Shown here piece by piece: positions 50,365 through 57,511 of a stretch of 64,000 nucleotides of DNA. Numbering within the stretch: the first letter of the stretch is position 1; each line of letters begins with the position of its first letter. This stretch comes from Actinacidiphila acididurans (GTDB lineage Bacteria > Actinomycetota > Actinomycetes > Streptomycetales > Streptomycetaceae). Under the pieces are notes generated by a model. That model ran no database searches. It had not been told where the DNA came from and saw only the letters and a program-made list of their open reading frames with translations. The stretch is taken from NCBI RefSeq assembly GCF_016918855.1, contig NZ_JADKYB010000005.1, forward strand, positions 62,001 through 126,000, read 5' to 3'. Both the position numbers and the translations under genes were made by a program.

Positions 50365-50609
50365 GGGCCTGTCCTGTGGGCCGGGCCGGATCAGCGAGCG
50401 GGGTCTGGTGCTCCCCCGGGCTTCGCCCGGGGTGCCCCCAGATCGCAAGGCGGAGGGTGGGGGCACCGCCCGGGCCGCCAGGCCCAGGGGGAGAGAGCGC
50501 AGCGGGCTGCGCCGACGACCGACAACGCCGGGGGCACCTCCCGCCGAAGGCAGGGGGAGAGCGTGCGTGCCACGGCACGTGAGCCCGGCACGGCCCACAA
50601 GACAGGCCC
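50365..50609. mobile_element. MITE-like element with 19-bp imperfect terminal inverted repeats
   Basis: GGGCCTGTCCTGTGGGCCG (50365-50383) and CGGCCCACAAGACAGGCCC (50591-50609) are inverted with one mismatch. The 207-base interior has no gene and contains short hairpins (CCCCGGGC-TTC-GCCCGGGG; the CTCCC...GGGAG type common between streptomycete genes). The size and ends suggest a non-autonomous element related to IS5-like families, whose streptomycete members often begin GGCCTGTC. I cannot define a target duplication. It sits 43 bases before the next start codon. Confidence 0.55.
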
Positions 50610-50651
50610 TAGGCTTACGTCAACAGCCAGACGCAGCAGGGGGCAACCGCC

Positions 50652-51668
50652 ATGACGACAGGCCGGCAGGGGCTGGGGGCACCTCCCGGGCCCGGCGCCC
50701 ACGGACAGTCCGCGCCGCCCAACGCGGCCTATGCCGGGCAGGTCGTGCACTTCCCGGACCCCGTACGGGCCGCCCGTCATCCGCGCGGGGTGTGGGTGGA
50801 CGAGCGCGGCTACCCCGACTTCTCGCCCTACGCGCGTGCGGCCGCGGAGATCGCCGAGCCGCCGGAGGGCTTCGGCGTGGACGAACTGCGGCTGACCGAC
50901 TACGTGTCGGCCAACGCGGCGCTGCACGCGGCCGGCCACGAGCTGTGGGGCAGCCTGCCGCCGGTCGCCACCCCGCACGGCTGGACCTGGCACCATGTGG
51001 CCGGCACCCGGCGGCTGGAGCTGATACCCGTCGAGGTCAAGGCGCTGCTGCGGCACCACGGCGGGCTGGCCAGCTCCTCGGCCGACCACGACAAGCGCGG
51101 CACCCGGCCGCTCCAGGAGACCCGGCCGGTGCACTTCGGACTGCCGAAGGACCCGCTGTCGGTGACCGAGACACAGGTGCGCGAGGTCGAGGAGGAGCTG
51201 GGGTACCGGCTGCCCGGCGCCTACCGTGCCTTCCTGAAGGCGGCCGGCGGCTGCGCGCCCAAGGGCGTCGCCCTGGACCCGGAGCTCGGGCTGCTCATCG
51301 ACCAGCCGTTCTTCACCGTCCGCGAGGACGCCGCGGTCAACGACCTCGTGTACGTCAACAAGTGCCTGCGCGACCACCTCACCAAGGACTACCTGGCCAT
51401 CGCCTACGCCCAGGGCGGCGTGCTGGCGGTGAAGGTGAAGGGCGAGCGCGGCGGCTCGGTGTGGTTCTGCGCCTACGACGACGTGCGCGACGGCGACCGC
51501 TGGGCCGCCCCCGCCGACCGGGTGGCCGAACTGCTGCTGCCCTGCGGCGACTCGCTGGACGACTTCCTGCTGCGGCTGGCCGGCAACCCGCCGGAGCTGG
51601 AGACGGTGGCGGGGCTGATGGTGGACGGCGGCTTCGCCGTGGCCGTACCGGTGTCCGTGGAGGGGTGA
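50652..51668 (+). CDS. WHH-type nuclease fused to a SUKH (SMI1/KNR4) domain
   Basis: 338 residues, no signal peptide. The N-terminal part (DERGYPDFSPYARAAAEI) leads to an HNH/EndoVII-type WHH motif, HGWTWHHVAGTRRLELIPVE (Trp 113, His 114, His 115), then LLRHHGG. Residues of about 168-335 are a SUKH fold: VTETQVREVEEELGYRLP, YRAFLKAAGG, AVNDLVYVNKCLRDHL. In polymorphic toxin systems the WHH nuclease is the toxin tip and SUKH its antidote; here both are in one chain. Either the nuclease is held inactive in cis, or the pair has become a sensor. It is followed after seven bases by the deaminase fusion gene. Confidence 0.82.
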   Translation: MTTGRQGLGAPPGPGAHGQSAPPNAAYAGQVVHFPDPVRAARHPRGVWVDERGYPDFSPYARAAAEIAEPPEGFGVDELRLTDYVSANAALHAAGHELWGSLPPVATPHGWTWHHVAGTRRLELIPVEVKALLRHHGGLASSSADHDKRGTRPLQETRPVHFGLPKDPLSVTETQVREVEEELGYRLPGAYRAFLKAAGGCAPKGVALDPELGLLIDQPFFTVREDAAVNDLVYVNKCLRDHLTKDYLAIAYAQGGVLAVKVKGERGGSVWFCAYDDVRDGDRWAAPADRVAELLLPCGDSLDDFLLRLAGNPPELETVAGLMVDGGFAVAVPVSVEG

Positions 51669-51675
51669 GCAGACC

Positions 51676-54189
51676 GTGGTGACTTTCGCGCAGGCGCAGG
51701 AGCGGGCCGAACGCTGGATCAACGGCGGGGTGTCCGGCTACGAGATCCGCGAGATCCGGGTCCGCGAGTTCGAGTCGGGCTTCGTGGTCTGGTCCGAGGG
51801 CCGCGACGGCGGGCCGACCTCCGACGGCGGCTCGGTCCGGGTGATCATCGCCCGGGACAGCGGCGAGGCCACCCTCTGGCCGGGCCTGCCCATCGGCGAA
51901 CTGATCCGCCGTTACGAGGAGGAGTACGGCCCCGCGCCCAGCGACGCGGTGCCGGAGCCGCCGCAGCGCATCGACCTGGAGGCGACGTCCTTCCTGCTGA
52001 GTCCGCCGCAATGGCTGCAGGACGCGGCCGACCGGATGGGCATCCCGGACCGCCGCGGGTCCTCGTCACCGCCCGCTTCCCCGTCGTCCTCCTCGTCCTC
52101 GTCCTCGTCCTCGGTGCCGTCCGACGCGTCGTCGCCCTCCTTGCCGCCCGTGTCGCCCGCCTCGGCGGCGGAACCCGCCGACTCCGCGGTGCCGACCGCC
52201 CTTTCGGATGCGCCGCCCCGTGCGTCCATGGGTACGCCCGCGGGTGCGCCCGCACCGTCCGGCGGCGGCTGGGCCGGCAAGACGGTGACCGACTCGGGTG
52301 AGGGGCAGTCCGTCGCGGTGCCCGCGACCGTGTTCGCGCCGCCGATCACGGGGGCGGACGACGAGCCGGAGGACATCCCGCCGGGCGCCGAGGCGAAGAC
52401 CGAACTGCTGCCCGGCGGCAGCCAGTTGCCGAGAACGGTGATCGCGCCCCCGCCGCACCAGGGGCCGGGCACGCCGCCGCCCGCCGCGCCCCGGCCCGGG
52501 GTGCCGCACACCATCGGCGGCTCCGAATACCCGCCGCCGGCCGGACCGGCCGTACAACTGCCGCCGCCGGGCCCCGACACCCCGGCCGTACCGGGCGCGC
52601 CCGGAGCCGCCGATTTGGCGGACCTGGAGACGGCCAAGGCGCCGCCGCGCGGTGTCCCGCCGCGTACCGGGCAGCCCCGGCGCAGCCCGGACGCCCCTCC
52701 CCCGCCCGGTGCTCCGGTGCCGCCCCCCGGCGGGAACACCCCGCCGCCCCCCGGACCGGGCGCGGGCAACCCCCACTACGCCGCCACCATGCTCGCCGGC
52801 CCCGCTGTACCACCCCCAGGAGCACCCGGAGCCCCAGGAGCACCCGTACCGCCCCCGGGACCCGGCACGCCGCCTCCCGGCGCACCCGTACCCCCTCCGC
52901 CGGGCCCTGGCGCTCCGGTGCCGCCGCCCGGTGGAAACACCCCGCCGCCGCCCGGACCGGGCGCGGGCAACCCCCACTACGCCGCCACCATGCTCGCCGG
53001 CCCCGCCGTACCACCCCCCGGCGCCCCAGGAGCACCCGGCGCGCCCGGAGCTCCCGTGCCGCCACCCCCCGGTGCCGGCACGCCCCCGCCCGGCGCCGGC
53101 AACCCGCACTACGCGGCGACCATGCTGGCCGGACCCGCGGCGCCGCCGCCCGGCGCCGGGGCGGTTCCGCCGCCGGGGTACGGCTATCCGCAGCCGGGCG
53201 GCGTGCCGACGGTGGGCCCGGGATACATGGCGGTGCTGCGCTACCGGGGCCAGGACGGCAGTGAGCAGCAGCTCATACGGCGTTCGGCGCCGGGCACCCC
53301 GCATCCGGAGTGGCAGATCCTGCACGAGCTGCGATCGCTGAACGTGCGCCCGGAGCAGGTGCTGGAGCTGCACACCGAGCTGGAGCCGTGCGACCTGCCC
53401 GGCGGGTACTGCGCCCGCATGATCCGGGAGACCTGGCCGCAGGTGCGGATCAGCCACACCGCGCCGTACGGCCGCGACCACGCGGGGCGGCGGCAGGGCG
53501 TGCAGCATCTGCTGACCCACCAGGGCGAGCTGCACCAGGTGGCCGGCGCGCCGGCCCGGCCGCAGCCGCAGCGGGTGCCGATGCCGGACCCGCACACGGT
53601 GATGAGGGTGCCGCCGGTGGGCCTGGACGTGATCGGGCAGGAACTGGCGGCGGCGTTCGGGCCGCAGGGGATCTTCCGGTTCGACCAGCGGGCGGTGTCC
53701 CGGCAGGGCGTGCCCGACATCGTGGCGCAGACGCTGATGTGGTCCGGACTGCCGCTGGACTGCGGGCCGTTCTTCTGGGCGCAGGCGCAGCCCGGCCAGC
53801 CGGTGCCGACGCTGGCCGAACTCGCCGCGCAGCGCGGGGTGCGGCCGGCCGCCGACGCGGGCTCGTACCTGGTCATGGGCAATGACTTCGGGCGCCAGCT
53901 CTGCGTGCAGTACGGCACCGCGCACATCGTCGCGGTGCCGCTGGAGGCCGGTCCCGGCGGGCAGCCGGTGCCGCCGCAGTTCGTCAACTCCAGCCTGCCG
54001 GAGTTCGCCCGCTGCCTGGCACTGCTGGGGCGGATGTGGCGGCTGCGGATCGGGCTGACGCCCGAGCAGGCCGGGCGCTGGACTGTCGACTTCCAGGCCC
54101 AGTTGGCCGCGCAGGACCCGGCGGCGATCGCCTCGCCGGACCACTGGTGGGCAGTGCTGATCGAGCAGATGTGGGACGGGCTGCTGTAG
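51676..54189 (+). CDS. Imm35 / proline-rich / deaminase / SUKH-4 fusion protein
   Basis: 837 residues. Residues 1-90 resemble Imm35/YrhB (FAQAQERAERWINGG; VVWSEGRDGGPTSDGG). Residues of about 130-515 are Pro/Gly/Ala low complexity and include three copies of GNPHYAATMLAGPA. Residues of about 517-640 form a deaminase fold: HPEW (His 543, Glu 545) and ELEPCDLPGGYC (Cys 572, Cys 579). The rest is SUKH-4-like (GPFFWAQAQPGQPVP; GRQLCVQYGTAHIVAVPLE; LARCLALL-type helix). Two immunity-type domains flank a toxin-type domain. GTG at 51676 or 51679, seven or ten bases after the upstream stop, so co-translated. Confidence 0.8.
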   Translation: MVTFAQAQERAERWINGGVSGYEIREIRVREFESGFVVWSEGRDGGPTSDGGSVRVIIARDSGEATLWPGLPIGELIRRYEEEYGPAPSDAVPEPPQRIDLEATSFLLSPPQWLQDAADRMGIPDRRGSSSPPASPSSSSSSSSSSVPSDASSPSLPPVSPASAAEPADSAVPTALSDAPPRASMGTPAGAPAPSGGGWAGKTVTDSGEGQSVAVPATVFAPPITGADDEPEDIPPGAEAKTELLPGGSQLPRTVIAPPPHQGPGTPPPAAPRPGVPHTIGGSEYPPPAGPAVQLPPPGPDTPAVPGAPGAADLADLETAKAPPRGVPPRTGQPRRSPDAPPPPGAPVPPPGGNTPPPPGPGAGNPHYAATMLAGPAVPPPGAPGAPGAPVPPPGPGTPPPGAPVPPPPGPGAPVPPPGGNTPPPPGPGAGNPHYAATMLAGPAVPPPGAPGAPGAPGAPVPPPPGAGTPPPGAGNPHYAATMLAGPAAPPPGAGAVPPPGYGYPQPGGVPTVGPGYMAVLRYRGQDGSEQQLIRRSAPGTPHPEWQILHELRSLNVRPEQVLELHTELEPCDLPGGYCARMIRETWPQVRISHTAPYGRDHAGRRQGVQHLLTHQGELHQVAGAPARPQPQRVPMPDPHTVMRVPPVGLDVIGQELAAAFGPQGIFRFDQRAVSRQGVPDIVAQTLMWSGLPLDCGPFFWAQAQPGQPVPTLAELAAQRGVRPAADAGSYLVMGNDFGRQLCVQYGTAHIVAVPLEAGPGGQPVPPQFVNSSLPEFARCLALLGRMWRLRIGLTPEQAGRWTVDFQAQLAAQDPAAIASPDHWWAVLIEQMWDGLL
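52730..53158 (+). repeat. Three in-frame repeats within the proline-rich region
   Basis: The first two copies (about 52730-52818 and 52931-53018) are nearly identical over almost 90 bases, which suggests recent duplication or conversion. The third (about 53094-53158) is shorter and diverged. Each encodes NPHYAATMLAGPA followed by PPPGAP-type sequence. Confidence 0.8.
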
Positions 54190-54212
54190 CGGTTCGCAGG
54201 TCGTCTGCCGTT

Positions 54213-54254
54213 CGGAGGGCCGGGCGGGGATTCGTTTCCCCGCCCGGCCCTCCG
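54213..54254 (+). terminator. 18-bp perfect terminator hairpin
   Basis: 54213-54230 pairs fully with 54237-54254 around the loop TTCGTT, 24 bases past the fusion gene stop. Confidence 0.85.
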
Positions 54255-54484
54255 CCGTGTCGGGCCACGGGGAGGCCGCCGCTGCCGGCATCGGATACGC
54301 CCGACGTGAGGGAGCACACGGGCCCCCGGACACGGCCGCGGGGTTTTCCGGGTAGGAGACAGGTCGGAGTGTCGGCGCCCGTACAATTCGGGCATAAGCC
54401 AAAAATAGGGAGCACGCACGGCGATCACCGCGGCGGCCGTACGGCCACGACTCGAAGCGGCCCGCGAGGCGAGGGGCAGAGGCG

Positions 54485-55519
54485 ATGAGCAGCAACACCA
54501 CAGCGTCGGCGGCGCATGGCGCAGGGTTCGAAGTGGTTCGGGGCCGCGGTTACCGGCCCGAGCAGGTGGACCGCTTCCTGGACGAGCTGTCCGAGGACCG
54601 CGATGCGGCGTGGGAGCGGGCCGCGCGGCTGACCGTCCTGGCCAACGAGATGGACGCCGAGCTGACGGCGCTGCGCGAACAGGTGGAGGCGCTGGGCGCG
54701 GCCGCGTTCGAGCAACTGGGCCCGGGCGCGGCCGAACTGCTGCGGCTGGTCGAGGAGGAGGCCGTCGCGGTCCGCGAACGCGCGGAGGCGGAGGCGCAGT
54801 ACGCGCGGGACGCCGCCGAGACCGCGCGGCGCACCCTCCAGGACGAGGCGCGGGCGGCGGCCACGGACCGGCTGCGCGCCGCCGAGGAACACGCCGAACA
54901 GCTGCTGGACCAGGCGTGCGCGCGGGCCGCGGAGATCCTGGCCGAGGCCCGCGCCGAGGCCGACGCGGTGCGCGGCGAGGCCGAACGCACCGTGGAGGCG
55001 GTACGCGGCGCCGCGGAGCGGGAGACGGCCGAGGCGGACGCAGCGCGGCGCGAGCGGCTGGAAAGGCTGGAGCGCGAACTCGCCGAGCGCGAGGCCGGGG
55101 TGGAGGGCGGCCTGGCCGGCCTGCTCGGGGACGCCGAACGGCGGCTGGAGTCGGCGCACCGTGAACGGGCCGAGGCCGAGGAGTCCCAGCGCGCCCAGCA
55201 GGCCGACGCCGAGGCGCGCGCCGCGGCCATGCTCGCCCAGGCCCGGCTGCACGAGGACCGGGTTCGCCGGGACGCCGAACGAGCCCTGCGCGAGCACGAG
55301 CAGCACCGCGACGAGATCCGGGCCCACCTCGCCCACATCCGCGCCACCCTGGCCGCCCTGACCGGCCGCGGCCTCCCCGCCCCGGAAGGCCAGGCCGTCC
55401 CGGCCGCCTCCGACGCCCCTGACGCCCTCCAGCCCCCCGCCGAGCCCCGGCGCCCCGCGGCCACCGAGCCTCCCCAACCCCGAGCGACCGGCCTCCCGGA
55501 ACAGCCCGAGTCGCAGTGA
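54485..55519 (+). CDS. DivIVA-like coiled-coil protein
   Basis: 344 residues. The N terminus FEVVRGRGYRPEQVDRFLDEL looks like a DivIVA-type membrane-curvature domain. Residues of about 40-290 are an almost unbroken Ala/Glu/Arg coiled coil (QARLHEDRVRRDAERALREH). The last 50 residues are Pro/Ala-rich. Streptomycete databases often call such proteins cellulose-binding; I see no carbohydrate domain. A role in polar growth or envelope scaffolding is more likely. ATG follows GAGGGGCAGAGGCG. Confidence 0.82.
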   Translation: MSSNTTASAAHGAGFEVVRGRGYRPEQVDRFLDELSEDRDAAWERAARLTVLANEMDAELTALREQVEALGAAAFEQLGPGAAELLRLVEEEAVAVRERAEAEAQYARDAAETARRTLQDEARAAATDRLRAAEEHAEQLLDQACARAAEILAEARAEADAVRGEAERTVEAVRGAAERETAEADAARRERLERLERELAEREAGVEGGLAGLLGDAERRLESAHRERAEAEESQRAQQADAEARAAAMLAQARLHEDRVRRDAERALREHEQHRDEIRAHLAHIRATLAALTGRGLPAPEGQAVPAASDAPDALQPPAEPRRPAATEPPQPRATGLPEQPESQ

Positions 55520-55598
55520 CGCGTGGCGCCGGGCTTCCCGGCAGCACTTGACGCCCGAGCGACCGGCCTCCCGGAACAGTTCGAGCCGCAGTGACGCA
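55478..55598 (+). repeat. Duplicated 3' end of the coiled-coil gene
   Basis: A 45-base segment covering the last codons and stop (55478-55522) recurs at 55554-55598 with a few mismatches, a period of 76. Both copies read CCCGAGCGACCGGCCTCCCG, then GAACAG, and end with CGCAGTGACGC. The second copy is untranslated. From 55599 to 55833 I see nothing further. Confidence 0.75.
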
Positions 55599-55833
55599 CT
55601 GCCGCCGGGCGCCAAGGCAGCGCCCGGCCTCCTCCAGCCCCACCGAACGCCGGCGGCCCGCAGGCCGCCGAACCACCGCCCCCCGAACACCCGGCGTCCC
55701 GGCGGCGGACCGGGAGCCGGAAAATCGTTCCCCGGCCCCTGACGCCGCGACCGCTCACGGTCGAAGCCGCGGCAATTGCCGCGAGCCGAATCGGCGCCCC
55801 CTGCCGCGGCGGCCGGACCCGGCAAAGCCCGCC

Positions 55834-57213
55834 TCAGGGGAGCGGCACCATCGCCGACACCCGGAAGCCGCCCTCGGGAGTGGGGCCCGCGGCGAAACCG
55901 CCGCCATGGGCGGTGACGCGTTCGCGCATGCCGATCAGGCCGTGGCCGCCGCTGGGCAGGGCGGTGCGGGGGGAGCCGTCGGAGGGGCCGTTGGTGATGA
56001 GGACGGCGATCTCCTTGTCCCGGTAGGCGAGCCGTACCTGGGCGCGGGCGCCGGCCGCGTGCTTGTGCACATTGGTGAGCGCTTCCTGCACCACCCGGTA
56101 GACGGTGGCCTCGATGCGCGCCCCGCACGGGCGGGACTCCCCCTCGACGGTCAGCTCCACCACCGTGCCGGCCGCCTGCGACTCCCGTACCAGGGCGCCG
56201 AGCTGATCCAGGACCGGCCCTTCCTCGTACGGCCCCTCGCCCTCGCCGGAATCGCCACCGGGGGCGAGGTACGGGGCCCCGGTGGCCCCTACGGCGCTGT
56301 CCGCGGCGGCGGTGAGCACGGCCGGCCCGGGCGCCGGGCGAGGCGCAGAGGGGGCAGCCGCGGCGGAGGCGGCCGGCGCTCGCAGCACCCCCAGCATCTG
56401 CCGCAGCTCGGTGAGCGCCTGGCGGCCCATGTCGCCGATGAGTTCGGCGCTCGCCGCGGCCTTGGCCGGGTCGTCCAGGGCCGTCGCCCGCAGGGCTCCG
56501 GCGTGCACCACCATCAGGCTCACCCGGTGGGCGACCACGTCATGCATCTCACGGGCGATCCGGGTGCGCTCGTCCGCGCGGGCCCGCTCGGCCCGCTCCA
56601 GCGCCTTCTCGGCCAGCAGCTCCAGCTCGCGTTCCAGGCCGTCGGCCCGCTCGCGCAGGCTCTCCACCAGCCGGCGCCGGGCCCGTACGTACAAGCCCAG
56701 CAACACCGGTGGGGCGGTCAGGCCCAGGGCCATCAGCACCGAGACGATCAGGGTGAGCGGCACCGACATGCGGGTGGCGGCGCCGGAGTCGTGCAGGTTG
56801 TCCTCGAAGCCGACGAAGGCGACCACCATGGTGCCCAGGCCGTTCATGCCGGCCAGCAGCGCGGTGATGCGGCGGGGCACCTCGGAGGCGGCCAGGGTGT
56901 ACAGGCCCACCAGGGAGAGCAGGAAGCCCATCTGGGCCGGGGTGACCGCGATCGCGACCAGCACCACGGCGACGGGCCAGCGGCGGCGCAGCACCAGCAC
57001 GCTGCCGACCAGCACCCCGAGCAGCGCGCCCGCGCCGGGCACCAGCCCGATCCGCTGGGCGAAGGTGGCGCCCTCGAACGCGGCCTCCACCGCCGAGATC
57101 GCGGCCAGTGCCACGTCCAGCACGGCACTGCGCCGCCGCGGCCACCACCACCAGCCCGGCCGGGACGGTCCGCCGACCCCCTCGTCCGGTACGCGCGCCC
57201 CCGTCGTACTCAT
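55834..57213 (-). CDS. Orphan sensor histidine kinase (NarL/DesK type)
   Basis: 459 residues. Four to five membrane helices in residues 28-176. HisKA_3 dimerisation domain with phospho-acceptor His 224 in [16 protein letters not shown]. HATPase_c with [12 protein letters not shown] and [13 protein letters not shown] low-complexity insert of about 60 residues (Ala/Pro/Gly) interrupts the region between the two. Normally such kinases sit beside a LuxR-type response regulator; none is within this window near it. ATG start with a weak site. Confidence 0.88.
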   Translation of the reverse strand: MSTTGARVPDEGVGGPSRPGWWWWPRRRSAVLDVALAAISAVEAAFEGATFAQRIGLVPGAGALLGVLVGSVLVLRRRWPVAVVLVAIAVTPAQMGFLLSLVGLYTLAASEVPRRITALLAGMNGLGTMVVAFVGFEDNLHDSGAATRMSVPLTLIVSVLMALGLTAPPVLLGLYVRARRRLVESLRERADGLERELELLAEKALERAERARADERTRIAREMHDVVAHRVSLMVVHAGALRATALDDPAKAAASAELIGDMGRQALTELRQMLGVLRAPAASAAAAPSAPRPAPGPAVLTAAADSAVGATGAPYLAPGGDSGEGEGPYEEGPVLDQLGALVRESQAAGTVVELTVEGESRPCGARIEATVYRVVQEALTNVHKHAAGARAQVRLAYRDKEIAVLITNGPSDGSPRTALPSGGHGLIGMRERVTAHGGGFAAGPTPEGGFRVSAMVPLP

Positions 57214-57511
57214 GGCGTCCAGATTAAGTGGTGCCCCGCCGGGGGATACGGCCCCGTCGCGATCCCCTGGCCTCGGCGTCGGGATGTCCGGTCCCCATCG
57301 TCCGGATGTCCCGGCGCCGGACTCCCGGTGTCCCGGCCCGGCCGAGGTGCGCCACGCCACCTGCGCGTCGCCCCGCCCCGGCGTCCGGCAGGTGGGCGGA
57401 CGGCCGTGCGGAGAGTACCCCGACCTATCCTGGAGCCGTCGGACAGCGCGGTCCGCCGTCGACCACTCCACCCGTTCCGTCGACCCATCACTGCATCAAG
57501 GAGCCGCACCT

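Noticed and set aside
50390-50560. Small ORFs in the MITE-like element
   Set aside because: Gly/Pro/Arg frames caused by GC-rich hairpins; no ribosome site and no domain.
56282-57511. N-terminal extension of ppc to 1321 codons
   Set aside because: PEP carboxylase is about 910 residues, and GTG 57512 has a strong ribosome site. The extension is antisense to the histidine kinase gene.
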